DNA of 64,000 nt from an uncultured Saprospiraceae bacterium (GCA_937981555.1 CALJOK010000091.1:1-64000), one strand, 5' to 3'. Numbered from the stretch's first letter, positions 37,395-46,274 are shown. Made by a program: numbers and translations. Notes: generated by a model not told the origin, from the sequence alone.

Positions 37395-38765
37395 ATGAAA
37401 CAATTAAACCTAATTCTTCTTCTTTTCCTGACCTCTTTTTTTGCTTGTCAAAATACTGATTCTACAAATAGTATGACCGACACGACCGAAGAGAAAGAGC
37501 ATCCGAATCACACCAAATTAAAAGCACAGTCGAATGAATTTATCAAAGAGTTGATTCAATTAGGAGAGCGAGTTTATATGGGAGTGGGTTACGATGGTTC
37601 TAATGCTGCGATGATTGTTGGAGATGATGGATTAGTCATCGTAGATGGATTGCGAGGTATAGGTGCTGCGGAAGAACTACTTAGAGATTTTCGAAAAATA
37701 ACGGACAAGCCTATTAAAGCATTGATTTATACCCATGGACATGGAGACCATACAGGAGGAGCGAAAGCTTTTATTGAAAATCCATCACAAACTAGAATCA
37801 TTGCCCGAGCTCATTTTAAAGAAGAATTGGAAGGAAATTCTCCAGTCAAAAAGATGTTGATAAAACGGAACATTCGGCAATTTGGTAGAGACTTAGCTGA
37901 TGAAGAAATTGTGAATCGAGGCGTCGCTGCAGGACGTACACCAACCGACCGAGCAGGAAAAGGATATGTTCCACCTAATGAAACTTTTGAAGATTCTTTA
38001 TTCCTAACTATTGCAGGAATAGACATTGAATTGCATGCAGCTAATGGGGAAACCAATGACGAATTATTCGTGTGGTTACCAAAGGACAAAACCTTATTTA
38101 CGGGAGATAATTATTATAAGGCTTTCCCAAATTTGTATGCCATCAGAGGAGGGCAATATCGAGATGTAAAAAGTTGGGGGGAAGCCGTCAAAAAAATGAG
38201 CCAATTACCCGTCGAACATTTAGTCCCAGGGCATACTCGTCCTTCAAGTGGGAAAGAAAAAATTCACAAAGATTTATCTAATTATTCCGAAGCTATTTTA
38301 AGTGTATATGAGCAAACGATTACTGGTATGAATCAAGGACTTTCGGTGGATGAATTATGTGCACAAGTACAATTACCTGCTCACTTAAAAGATGCTGAAA
38401 ACTTACAAGAATTTTATGGAAGTGTCCCTTGGGGCGTGCGTTCTATTTTCTTTCATTTCGTCGGTTGGTTTGATGGAAACCCAAGTCAACTATATCCACT
38501 TGCACCAAAAGTAGAAGCGGAACAAATGGTGAAATTGGCAGGAGGAAAGAAAAAAATAAAAGAACAGTTTCAACAAGCGATGAAAGAAAAAAATTATCAA
38601 TGGGGAATGCAATTAGCAGATTATATATTGGCATTGGATAAAAAAGATGAAGCAGCAAGACAGATGAAAATTCAAGCATTAAGAAAATCTGCGGCAACGC
38701 AAATTAATGCACCTGCTCGAAATTATTATTTGTCTTATGCTAAAGAAATGGAGGAAGGGAAGTAA
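37395..38765 (+). CDS. Alkylsulfatase-like metallo-beta-lactamase-fold lipoprotein
   Basis: The 456-aa protein has a lipobox Cys (about 18, SFFACQN). Its MBL domain carries the zinc motif THGHGDHTGG (H114, H116, D118, H119), further ligands in NGETNDELFVWLP and a GD in FTGDNYYKAFPN. HLVPGHTRPSSG lies towards the end of the MBL domain. The C-terminal part (about 285-456; GSVPWGVRSIFFHFVGWFDG, YQWGMQLADYILALDKKDEA) matches the alkylsulfatase dimerisation domain of SdsA/Yjcs/BDS1-type enzymes. These release inorganic sulfate from sulfate esters with zinc and without formylglycine. It is shorter than typical SdsA because the SCP2-like C-terminal domain is absent. It starts 37 bp after the type I sulfatase. 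Confidence 0.83.
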   Translation: MKQLNLILLLFLTSFFACQNTDSTNSMTDTTEEKEHPNHTKLKAQSNEFIKELIQLGERVYMGVGYDGSNAAMIVGDDGLVIVDGLRGIGAAEELLRDFRKITDKPIKALIYTHGHGDHTGGAKAFIENPSQTRIIARAHFKEELEGNSPVKKMLIKRNIRQFGRDLADEEIVNRGVAAGRTPTDRAGKGYVPPNETFEDSLFLTIAGIDIELHAANGETNDELFVWLPKDKTLFTGDNYYKAFPNLYAIRGGQYRDVKSWGEAVKKMSQLPVEHLVPGHTRPSSGKEKIHKDLSNYSEAILSVYEQTITGMNQGLSVDELCAQVQLPAHLKDAENLQEFYGSVPWGVRSIFFHFVGWFDGNPSQLYPLAPKVEAEQMVKLAGGKKKIKEQFQQAMKEKNYQWGMQLADYILALDKKDEAARQMKIQALRKSAATQINAPARNYYLSYAKEMEEGK

Positions 38766-38867
38766 ATGCGAATTATGGATTGATGATTATGGATGCAGGT
38801 AGATGGAGTAGTCAATCTTTTGAACTTCTGGATAGAAGTCATTTTACCAACTAAAAACAAGAACAAA

Positions 38868-39707
38868 TTGACTGAATCAAAAACACAGGTGGTCTTACTA
38901 GGAACGGGAACGCCTATCATGGCTCCAGGGCGATTCCAAAGTGCAACAGCTATCATCGTAAATGGTCAGCCATATATCATTGACTGTGGAAGTGGAATAT
39001 TGGAACGGCTCTCGCAAGCAAGAGAAAAAGGATTGGATGCTTTGGCGAATAAAAATTTAACCAAGCTTTTTTTGACACATTTCCATCCCGACCATACCGT
39101 TGCTTTGCCTGGGTTTTTAATTGCACCATGGAATATGGGGAGAAAAAATCCCCTCGAAATTTTTGGTCCCAAAGGAACGGAAAAAATGATAAACGGTATT
39201 TTAGAAGTTTATAAAATGGGAATCAACGAACATCTTCATGATGGCCCCAAACCTTTGAAGCCTATCGAAACTGCCATCACAGAAATAGACGAAGGCATTA
39301 TTTATCGAGATGAAAATGTAACCGTTGAAGCGATAACCGTCGAGCACGGCAGCTTCGAAGCGTATGCCTATAAATTTACCACACCTCATAAAACCATTGT
39401 CATTTCAGGAGATACTTGTCCTGTTCCACGACTGTATGAATTAGCCAAAAATTGCGACATTTTAGTGCATGAAGTTTTTTGTGAATCTGCGATGCCAGAA
39501 CTATCTCAACAATATCAAGACTACTTTAGAAAGGTGCATACAGGAAGTATCGAACTAGGAAAAATTGCTCAAAAAATTCAACCTAAATTATTGGTACTTA
39601 CGCATCAAATTGCCTATCACAAAACGGCCAATGATATCATTAATGAAGTCAGAGAAAATTATGATGGGCCTCTTGCTTATGGAAATGACCTTGATGTTTT
39701 TGAATGA
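38868..39707 (+). CDS. RNase Z/arylsulfatase AtsA-type metallo-beta-lactamase hydrolase
   Basis: The protein is ~280 aa when started at the TTG at 38868, just before TESKTQVVLLGTGTP. The upstream ATG at 38793 would add 25 residues that do not fit the fold. The fold starts with VVLLGTGTPIMAPGRFQSAT and has the zinc motif LTHFHPDHTVALPGF, EVITVEHGSF-like and VISGDTCPVP elements, and a final LVLTHQI. This pattern matches the RNase Z-like subgroup that includes the zinc arylsulfatase AtsA of Pseudoalteromonas. There is no signal peptide, so it is cytoplasmic. With two other sulfatase-like genes directly upstream, a role in removing sulfate from an imported aromatic sulfate is plausible but unproven. 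Confidence 0.75.
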   Translation: MTESKTQVVLLGTGTPIMAPGRFQSATAIIVNGQPYIIDCGSGILERLSQAREKGLDALANKNLTKLFLTHFHPDHTVALPGFLIAPWNMGRKNPLEIFGPKGTEKMINGILEVYKMGINEHLHDGPKPLKPIETAITEIDEGIIYRDENVTVEAITVEHGSFEAYAYKFTTPHKTIVISGDTCPVPRLYELAKNCDILVHEVFCESAMPELSQQYQDYFRKVHTGSIELGKIAQKIQPKLLVLTHQIAYHKTANDIINEVRENYDGPLAYGNDLDVFE

Positions 39708-39787
39708 GCATAAATAAGAATTAGGTAAGTAGAAGATGTTAGCTCAGAGTACTAAATAATTTTTACCAAAACAAAACATTTACATAA

Positions 39788-41104
39788 ATGAGAATCGATG
39801 TTGGAAAAGTAATTGACGAAGCTAAACTCAATAGCTTTCATATAGTGTTAGCACTTTTGGGTTTTCTATTTACCATAGTAGAAGGATTTGAAATGATTTG
39901 TTTGGGGATGATTACGACGGAGATTGCTAAGGATTGGGCGATTAGTCCAAAGGATTTAGAGTTTGCGCATACCGCTGTGTTAATTGGGATTTTGGTCGGG
40001 TCATTTGCCGCTGGAGTATTGACGGATAAAATAGGTAGGCGAAATTCTATCTTAATCATGTTTACCCTTGCATCAGTAGGAATGGGGCTGAGTTTTTATA
40101 TCGAGAATATGACTCAATTGGTCATCCTGAGATTTATTACAGGATTTGGTGCAGGTGGCGCATTACCCATTGCGGTGGCATTGGTCTCAGAATATGCTCC
40201 TTTGAAATATAGGAATTTGCTGGTAATTATTGCTTATGCTGGAGCACCGTTTGCAAGTTGGGTGGGAGGATATTTAGGAAATTATTTTATTGCTAATTAT
40301 GGATGGCAAGGGATGTTTTTATTAGGTTTTATTATGGCCTTACCCATTTTGATATGGATGTTTTTTTGGGTACCTGAATCGGTAAAATATTTAGTTTTAA
40401 AAAATAAAAATTTAGATAAAGCGAAACTGCTATTAAAAAAATCAGATCCGACCTTATCCATTACGAATGAGGACGAACTATTTATCAATGAACCTCCACA
40501 AACAGAAAGTTCAATTGCCTCTTTATTTTCAGGAAATATGGCAACGACTACGATACTACTTTGGACTGCATTTATTGCTGGACAAGTGGTGGTGTATTTG
40601 ATGTCGATTTGGCTGCCTACATTTTTACAAGATGCGGGTTGGGCACCAGATTTAAGTCGGCAAGCCGTAGGACATTATTATTTAGGTGCCAGCATCGGAG
40701 GAATAATTCTTGGCTATTTAGCGGATAAATTTGGAGCTTCCAAAATCATCATCGTCACTTTTCCAATAGCAGCAGTTTTATATTTTATACTAGGTCAATC
40801 GGTGGATGACATCAATACTTGGTGGATTGTTGCACCCTTTGCAGGAGCATTCGCAGTAGGAGGAATTATGGCGCTCGCCCCTTTTGCGGCAAGTCTTTAT
40901 CCAACGAGTAGCAGAGGAACAGGAGTAGGTGCTGCTTTGGGAATGGGAAGAATTGGTAGCCTCATTACGCCAACTATTGGAGCTACATTATTGGCATCTA
41001 GTTATACGGCTACAGGGTTTTATAATTTTGCTATGATTGCTCCAATTGTAGCTTCGCTTTCTATTTTTTTACTAGTGTTTTTGAAAAAAAAAAATAATCA
41101 ATAA
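39788..41104 (+). CDS. MFS transporter, aromatic acid:H+ symporter (AAHS) family
   Basis: The 438-aa protein has 12 predicted membrane helices. The AAHS features are visible: helix 1 with VEGFEMICLGM in place of the DG(Y/F)D motif of PcaK, DKIGRRNSILIM in loop 2-3, GFGAGGALPIAVALVSEYAP in helices 4-5, and FWVPESVKYL after helix 6. Family members import 4-hydroxybenzoate, protocatechuate, vanillate or related acids. Both acidic residues of the helix 1 motif are Glu here instead of Asp. It ends 2 bp before an aldehyde dehydrogenase gene. The combination supports import of an aromatic acid or precursor for the 4,5-cleavage route encoded downstream. Confidence 0.85.
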   Translation: MRIDVGKVIDEAKLNSFHIVLALLGFLFTIVEGFEMICLGMITTEIAKDWAISPKDLEFAHTAVLIGILVGSFAAGVLTDKIGRRNSILIMFTLASVGMGLSFYIENMTQLVILRFITGFGAGGALPIAVALVSEYAPLKYRNLLVIIAYAGAPFASWVGGYLGNYFIANYGWQGMFLLGFIMALPILIWMFFWVPESVKYLVLKNKNLDKAKLLLKKSDPTLSITNEDELFINEPPQTESSIASLFSGNMATTTILLWTAFIAGQVVVYLMSIWLPTFLQDAGWAPDLSRQAVGHYYLGASIGGIILGYLADKFGASKIIIVTFPIAAVLYFILGQSVDDINTWWIVAPFAGAFAVGGIMALAPFAASLYPTSSRGTGVGAALGMGRIGSLITPTIGATLLASSYTATGFYNFAMIAPIVASLSIFLLVFLKKKNNQ

Positions 41105-41106
41105 GG

Positions 41107-42564
41107 ATGAAAAAATACGGTTCATATATTAATGGAGAATGGAAATTAGAAGGGGAGACCTTTAAAGATTTTAGTCCAGTTACCCAATCTGTTTTTGCGG
41201 AGGTGGTAGATGCAAATGCCTCTGATGCATCTGCAGCAATTGAAGCCGCCCATGATGCATTTGCTCATTGGTCTAATTTGGCTCCTGAAACTCGAAAAGA
41301 TTATTTATTAAAAGTAGCAGATGCAGTAGAAAGTTTAGCAGCAGAAGTGGAAGATATTATTATAGATGAAGTGGGTTCATGGATAGGAAAAGCAAAGTTT
41401 GAAATAAAATCATGCGTCCATTTTTTTAGAACAGCAGCAGCTCTCACAGAGCAAGTAAAAGGTTATGAACTTCCTTCTGAGCAAGGAAAAAAAAGTATTG
41501 TGGTTAGAGAACCACTAGGAGTCGTTTCGGTTATCACACCTTGGAACGTACCCTTGAATTTATCCTCTCGAACGACCTCTGGAATTTTGGCAGTTGGCAA
41601 TACTGTTGTTTTAAAACCTTCCGAAGAATCTCCAATATCGGGAGGTTGGATTTTAGCAAAGGCATTTGAAAAAGCAGGTGTTCCTAAAGGCGTCTTTAAT
41701 GTATTGACTTGCTCAAAAAAAAATGTCTCGGAAGTAGGAGAGGTGTTGGTTACACATCCTAAAGTAAAAGCAATCAGTTTCACAGGGTCAACAAATGTCG
41801 GAAAAAGTATAGCATCAAAAGCAGGAGCATTGTTAAAAAAAGTAAGTGTAGAATTAGGTGGAAAAGATGCAATGATAATTCTGGAAGATGCGGATTTACA
41901 AAAAGCAGTTACAGGCGCAACCTTTGCTTCTTTTTTTCATGCAGGACAAATATGTATGGGGCTTAAAAGAATCTATGTAGATGAAAAAATTGCAGCTGAA
42001 TTTATCCAAAGATTTGTCCAAAAAACTAAGACGTTAGGCATCGGCGATGTAAGAAAATTCAATTGTCCAATTGGCCCACTCATCAATGAAACACAAGTTA
42101 TAAAAATTGAAAATCAGGTAAAAGATGCTTTGGGAAAAGGAGCAACTTTAATGACAGGTGGGGTGAGAAATGGCTTGTATTATCATCCAACTATTTTAAA
42201 GGAGGTGACACCTGAAATGGAAGTTTATGCAGAGGAGTCATTCGGTCCTGTCGTTTGTATTTACACTTTTAAAAATGTGGAAGAAGCGATTGACGCAGTT
42301 AATGAATCCGAGTTAGGATTGTCAGGAGCGGTCATCACGGAGGATACGGAAAAGGGTTTTTCTATCGCTCGACAAATGGAATCTGGAATGTGTCATGTGA
42401 ATGATGGAACTATCTACGGAGAAGCATTAGCTCCTTTTGGAGGCGTGAAAAATAGTGGAACGGGAAGATATGGTGGGCTTGCCTCAGTAGATTCTTTTAC
42501 CCAAACTCAATGGATTACTATTGACCAAGGAGGACGGAAGTATCCTCCTCCGTTTGTTGAATAG
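41107..42564 (+). CDS. NAD(P)-dependent aldehyde dehydrogenase (probable aromatic aldehyde dehydrogenase)
   Basis: Full-length ALDH superfamily enzyme (485 aa): TPWNVPLNLS (Asn147), coenzyme motif SFTGSTNVGKSI, general base Glu249 in VELGGKDAMI, catalytic Cys283 in FFHAGQICMG and ESFGPVVCIY near the C-terminus. The pattern resembles vanillin/benzaldehyde dehydrogenases. It probably oxidises 4-hydroxybenzaldehyde or a related aldehyde to the acid used by PobA. It is translationally close to the AAHS transporter (2-bp gap) and followed by an SDR alcohol dehydrogenase after an inverted repeat. Substrate is inferred from context. Confidence 0.87.
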   Translation: MKKYGSYINGEWKLEGETFKDFSPVTQSVFAEVVDANASDASAAIEAAHDAFAHWSNLAPETRKDYLLKVADAVESLAAEVEDIIIDEVGSWIGKAKFEIKSCVHFFRTAAALTEQVKGYELPSEQGKKSIVVREPLGVVSVITPWNVPLNLSSRTTSGILAVGNTVVLKPSEESPISGGWILAKAFEKAGVPKGVFNVLTCSKKNVSEVGEVLVTHPKVKAISFTGSTNVGKSIASKAGALLKKVSVELGGKDAMIILEDADLQKAVTGATFASFFHAGQICMGLKRIYVDEKIAAEFIQRFVQKTKTLGIGDVRKFNCPIGPLINETQVIKIENQVKDALGKGATLMTGGVRNGLYYHPTILKEVTPEMEVYAEESFGPVVCIYTFKNVEEAIDAVNESELGLSGAVITEDTEKGFSIARQMESGMCHVNDGTIYGEALAPFGGVKNSGTGRYGGLASVDSFTQTQWITIDQGGRKYPPPFVE

Positions 42565-42692
42565 GTGTCAGGAGTCAGGGGCGAGGGGTCAGGTCGAGAC
42601 TACTTACTACAGTTAGGTTAAAGAGAAGGAATGTATATGTTGTGTTTCTAAAAGTTCTTGACCTGACTCCTCGCCCCTGACCCCTGACTCCT
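42564..42692. repeat. Long inverted repeat built from GACTCCT-type units (copy 2)
   Basis: The left arm (42564-42599, GTGTCAGGAGTCAGGGGCG onward) pairs with the right arm (42656-42692, CTTGACCTGACTCCTCGCC onward) over ~36 bp. The loop is 56 bp and TTTTT follows. It overlaps the aldehyde dehydrogenase stop codon and may end or attenuate that transcript. It shares its arm sequence with the repeat at 35555-35659. Confidence 0.85.
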
Positions 42693-42739
42693 TTTTCCTA
42701 ACCCTTGAAGATTTATCTGCACTTCTAAAAAAAATAAAA

Positions 42740-43513
42740 ATGATTTTAAAAAATAAAACAGTAGTCGTAACAGGATGCTCATCAGGAATAGGAGCAGAAA
42801 CGGCTCGCCAATTAAAAGCGCAAGGTGCAACAGTCATAGGTTTAGATATAAAAGAACCATCCGAAAATGTTGACCAATATATTCCGATAGACCTTGCTGA
42901 TGATGCATCCATTGCAAATGCAGTCGCTCAAGTAGAAAGCAAAATAGATGCGCTATGTAATATTGCGGGTGTTCCTCCGACACTACCTCCAATGGTTCAA
43001 ATTAAAGTCAATTTCTTTGGACTTCGCACCTTTACTAATTTGATGATTCCAAAATTAAATCAAGGAGCATCTATTGTAAATTTTGGTTCTATAGCAGGAA
43101 TGAAATATATGCAACGTATTCCGCTCATCAAGCAATTGATAGCTTTTGAAAAAGCAGAAGATGGGGAAACTTGGATGAAAGAAAATGAGGTGTATGGAGA
43201 AGAAACCTATAATTTTTCTAAAGAGGCAGTCATCCTGTGGACAATGAAAATGGCTCCAATAGCTATAGAAAAAGGATTCACCATAAAGTGCGTCAGTCCT
43301 GGTCCAGTTAAGACGCCAATCTTACAAGACTTCCTAGATACGATTGCGAAAAAAAATGCTTTACCCCCGACAGGTTTTGAAGGCGAACCATCTGATATTG
43401 CTTCTTTTGTAATCTTCTTATGTAGCGAAGGAGGACGATGGATGAATGGTCAAAATATTCTCATTGACGGAGGGTTGTTGGCAACTAGAATGGGTGCAGG
43501 AATGGGTTTGTAA
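42740..43513 (+). CDS. Short-chain dehydrogenase resembling coniferyl-alcohol dehydrogenase
   Basis: The 257-aa SDR has the Rossmann motif TGCSSGIGAETARQL, NIAGVPP, a Ser in FGSIAGMKY and catalytic Tyr/Lys in YNFSKEAV, with SPGPVKTPILQDF and the C-terminal GQNILIDGGLLAT. The spacing and the motifs around CNIAGVP and WMKENEVYGEETYNFSKEA resemble the CalA/coniferyl-alcohol and 3-alpha-hydroxysteroid dehydrogenase subgroup. It probably oxidises an aromatic alcohol to the aldehyde handled by the neighbouring aldehyde dehydrogenase. The exact alcohol cannot be read from sequence. Confidence 0.8.
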   Translation: MILKNKTVVVTGCSSGIGAETARQLKAQGATVIGLDIKEPSENVDQYIPIDLADDASIANAVAQVESKIDALCNIAGVPPTLPPMVQIKVNFFGLRTFTNLMIPKLNQGASIVNFGSIAGMKYMQRIPLIKQLIAFEKAEDGETWMKENEVYGEETYNFSKEAVILWTMKMAPIAIEKGFTIKCVSPGPVKTPILQDFLDTIAKKNALPPTGFEGEPSDIASFVIFLCSEGGRWMNGQNILIDGGLLATRMGAGMGL

Positions 43514-43620
43514 ATGTATTGTTATAAAAGTAAGTTTTGAATTAATTTAAATTTACTTATCGAAAAAAATATTAAAAAAGAGTGGGGAATTTACTCTAGA
43601 AGAATTTAAAAAAATAGAAA

Positions 43621-44793
43621 ATGGTCACGCTATTTTACATTGCATTAATAGTTTTAGTGCTAGCAGAATTAGTCAAAGGATTAAGTGCGAATGGAACACC
43701 TCCTATCTTGCAAAAATATGCTTGGCAGTTGGACTTAGCCTATTTTATGTGGAGTAATATTTTATACATTAGAATTTTTCTAGTGGTTATTTTAGCTTTT
43801 CTATGTTGGTCGATGACTCCTGCTGAATGCTCCTCTGTACTCATTCCTACTGTGATTTTAGGAGCGCTATGGGCGTTTATCTATTGGTTGTTTAATCTTT
43901 TTTGGGTTGGTAAACACAAATTCGACCCGCTTAAAAATCCAGTATATACAACTGCCGCTCAAAATAAAATTCCACTCTCGGAACAAATAATGGGAGTAGA
44001 TTGGAATGGTGTTCAAAAAGCATATCCTGTCAGTATGATTTTCTATCATCACCAAGTTGCCGATACCATTAGCGACCAACCAATATGGGTAACCTATTGT
44101 GGCCTATGTCGAAGTGGGCGTATATATGATGTTTTGATAGATGGTCAAGCTTTGGATTTTGGCTTAGTTGGTGCGATTACTTTTAATGCGGTTTTTAAGG
44201 ATAATCAAACAGGTTCCTGGTGGCGACAAGAAACAGGGGAGGCGGTCAAAGGAAAACATAGTGGTAAATTGTTACAAGATATTCCCATGGAGCAAATGAG
44301 TTTGGAAAATTGGTTAGCTAAACATCCTAACTCAAAAGTGCTACAGCAGGATTCAAAGTATCAAAAGATATATAACTTTTTGACTAGTGTGATGAATTAT
44401 GAAGCGAGTTTTCCAGGTTGGCATCGACAAGAAACTCCTCGTTTAATCATTGGGTTAGAGATAGATGGTCATAGCCGAGCTTATGATTGGGAGCAACTAC
44501 AAAAAAGAAGAATGGTCTTGGATTCGATTGGAAATAAGCATTTGCTTTTATTGAGTTCTAAAGATGGAACATCACCTTTTGCCTATGATAGAAATGTTGG
44601 TGGTCAAGTTTTAGAATTTGAATTTAATAACAATGAAATTACGGATACTAAAACAAATTCTAAATGGAACCAGTTTGGTCAATGTATAGAAGGTGAAATG
44701 AAGGGAACACAATTAAGCAGCGTGCAAATCTATCAACAATTTATTCGAGCATGGGCGAGTTTTCATACCGATACAACTTATTATCAGTTCTAA
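43621..44793 (+). CDS. DUF3179 membrane-anchored protein
   Basis: The 390-aa protein has two or three N-terminal membrane helices (about 1-20, 48-66, 76-96) and a C-terminal DUF3179 domain: IMGVDWNGVQKAYPVSMIFYHHQVADT, then VTYCGLCRSGRIY, TGSWWRQETGEAVKG and the late FAYDRNVGGQVLEF. DUF3179 has no established function. The TYCxLC motif could bind a metal or cofactor. It is the last gene of the TonB-sulfatase-transporter group and is followed by a strong terminator. Its link to aromatic metabolism rests only on position. Confidence 0.78.
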   Translation: MVTLFYIALIVLVLAELVKGLSANGTPPILQKYAWQLDLAYFMWSNILYIRIFLVVILAFLCWSMTPAECSSVLIPTVILGALWAFIYWLFNLFWVGKHKFDPLKNPVYTTAAQNKIPLSEQIMGVDWNGVQKAYPVSMIFYHHQVADTISDQPIWVTYCGLCRSGRIYDVLIDGQALDFGLVGAITFNAVFKDNQTGSWWRQETGEAVKGKHSGKLLQDIPMEQMSLENWLAKHPNSKVLQQDSKYQKIYNFLTSVMNYEASFPGWHRQETPRLIIGLEIDGHSRAYDWEQLQKRRMVLDSIGNKHLLLLSSKDGTSPFAYDRNVGGQVLEFEFNNNEITDTKTNSKWNQFGQCIEGEMKGTQLSSVQIYQQFIRAWASFHTDTTYYQF

Positions 44794-44830
44794 AGAATCA
44801 TATAAATAGTTTTCATACAATTTGAGTTAT

Positions 44831-44869
44831 CGAAGCATCTATGCGAAAAATAGATGCTTCGTTTTTTTT
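44831..44869 (+). terminator. Rho-independent terminator after the DUF3179 gene
   Basis: A perfect 12-bp stem (CGAAGCATCTAT with ATAGATGCTTCG) has a 7-nt loop and is followed by eight T. It lies between convergent genes and ends the plus-strand transcript of the first half of the aromatic island. Confidence 0.88.
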
Positions 44870-44891
44870 GTAAAAAATTAATAAAAATATT

Positions 44892-46094
44892 TCAAATCTT
44901 CTTCACTCTTACTTTTGGTTTTAAATCCGTTCGACAGAACGCATGAAGAAAACAGGTTTGTTCTGACATCAACAAGGTCTCCCTTGCCACCTCGTCATCT
45001 TTACTCGAGTGTAAAAACACATGTGTCTCAACAGGGTCAGCTGAACCAGCTTTTCCTGTTTTACCAGATGCGCCACCTAGTGAAAAGTGAGTATCTTGAA
45101 TGATACTATATTTTTGTAAATCCGTTTTCATCATTGCAGAGTACCGTCCAAACTGGGTCATAAAACAAAAACCAATTCCTGCAGAAATATAAGAATTAGC
45201 ATCAGGGGCAAGACCTTGTCCGCCGTTTTCTTTTCCTTCATCTGAAAGGAATCTAAAAATAGAACCATGAGGATTGTAAAGGTGTTGTTCGATTACTTTG
45301 ACACCATCAGGTCGAAGGGTACAAACGCCTCGCAGGTGCAATTGGCGACTTTGTTTTTCTTTTAAACTAGAGCCTTGGCTACTTGTAATTTCATCTGTAA
45401 TCTCACTCATCCCTTTTCGTAAAATAAGCGGTTCATCCAATTCATTTTCAGCAGGTTGAGCATGGTCAAATCCTACACTTATTTCATCATATAAGTTACC
45501 CTTTATTTCTCCAACCCCTTTGGAAGAAATTTCTTTACCATTGTGTCCCAATTTAAAAAGGCTATGATGTTCTCCAGTCATCAATCCATTTAAAGGCGAA
45601 GCAATCGTAGCATCCAAGACCAACTTTTGTAAGGTGTTTGCATCGGCATCACTTTCGATTTCAGCTTCCAACAAAACGGGTAATGCCCCACCAATCATCG
45701 TTCCTTTTCTCATCGAACCTTGCATGGTGTAGTAATTATCTTGCGTAAGTTTAATGTTATGGATTTCAATATTTCGAATTTTAGCTAGTGCTAAAACTTC
45801 ATTCATATAGGAACTTATCATTCCAACGGTAAGGAAAGTTAAAGGAGCAGGGCATTCATCATGCCCATTTAAATAACTTCCTTCATCACTTGCTAACCGC
45901 CAAATTGTGTTGGTACTATTGGCACTCACTAAAGCTTCTTTTTGCATATGACTGAGTGACCTTACACAAGTTCTGATAGCATCTCCTTTTCGTAAAGGCA
46001 AAGTGCCTAAGTCCACATCATCAGGATTAGCAACTTTAAAAAAATAGGGGAGTCCACTTTCTTTTAAGGGATTGGGAAGATTTTTTTTAATCAT
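44892..46094 (-). CDS. Tandem OsmC-like protein of the aromatic island
   Basis: The 400-aa protein appears to be two OsmC-like halves in tandem. The first (about 35-190) has WRLASDEGSYLNGHDECPAPLTFLTVG and ends LDATIASPLNGLM, where a second Cys would be expected but is Ser. The second (about 250-395) has FRFLSDEGKENGGQGLAPD, SYISAGIGFCFMTQFGRYS and a Cys in MSEQTCFLHAFC. OsmC/Ohr proteins are Cys-based peroxidases, usually ~140-180 aa. Here the Cys pair is not intact in the first half. It has its own operator-promoter unit (operator 46162, -7 box 46111) and is divergent from the 4,5-cleavage operon, so it is co-regulated with aromatic catabolism. Function is unknown. Confidence 0.7.
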   Translation of the reverse strand: MIKKNLPNPLKESGLPYFFKVANPDDVDLGTLPLRKGDAIRTCVRSLSHMQKEALVSANSTNTIWRLASDEGSYLNGHDECPAPLTFLTVGMISSYMNEVLALAKIRNIEIHNIKLTQDNYYTMQGSMRKGTMIGGALPVLLEAEIESDADANTLQKLVLDATIASPLNGLMTGEHHSLFKLGHNGKEISSKGVGEIKGNLYDEISVGFDHAQPAENELDEPLILRKGMSEITDEITSSQGSSLKEKQSRQLHLRGVCTLRPDGVKVIEQHLYNPHGSIFRFLSDEGKENGGQGLAPDANSYISAGIGFCFMTQFGRYSAMMKTDLQKYSIIQDTHFSLGGASGKTGKAGSADPVETHVFLHSSKDDEVARETLLMSEQTCFLHAFCRTDLKPKVRVKKI

Positions 46095-46110
46095 GTTATT
46101 TTTCTTTCTA

Positions 46111-46118
46111 CAAATTTA
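46111..46118 (-). promoter_or_regulatory. -7 promoter box of the OsmC-like gene
   Basis: Read on the minus strand this is TAAATTTG, a full match to TAnnTTTG, 17 nt before the ATG. The operator at 46162 lies exactly 43 nt further upstream. No -33 TTTG is at the standard distance, which fits an activator-dependent promoter. Confidence 0.6.
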
Positions 46119-46161
46119 ATTGAGATTAGAAAAACAAGGTTGTAAGATAGAATTTAACAAT

Positions 46162-46179
46162 TGTAAAAATCGAACATTT
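46162..46179 (+). promoter_or_regulatory. Island operator, copy B1 (TGTAAAAATCGAACATTT)
   Basis: Identical over 17 bp to copies A and C. It is oriented with its TGTA end towards the OsmC-like gene, 43 nt from that gene's -7 box. It is the probable site for the AraC-type regulator. Confidence 0.7.
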
Positions 46180-46215
46180 TTATTAATGGCTTTTATTAAT
46201 TCTGAAATTTTAAGT

Positions 46216-46231
46216 ATGTTCGTTTTGTACA
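46216..46231 (-). promoter_or_regulatory. Island operator, copy B2 (inverted, for the 4,5-cleavage operon)
   Basis: On the minus strand this is TGTACAAAACGAACAT, 14 of 16 positions identical to the other copies. Its TGTA end faces galB and lies exactly 43 nt from the TATTTTCG box at 46275, so it mirrors the arrangement at the OsmC-like gene. Confidence 0.62.
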
Positions 46232-46274
46232 GTAAAATAACAGAAATATATTTTAATCTAAATGGTTAATGTTC

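Noticed and set aside
39721-39787. Search for the island operator upstream of the AAHS transporter
   Set aside because: No match to TGTAAAAATCGAACATT was found there. The gene is probably read from the TonB-receptor promoter or another promoter.
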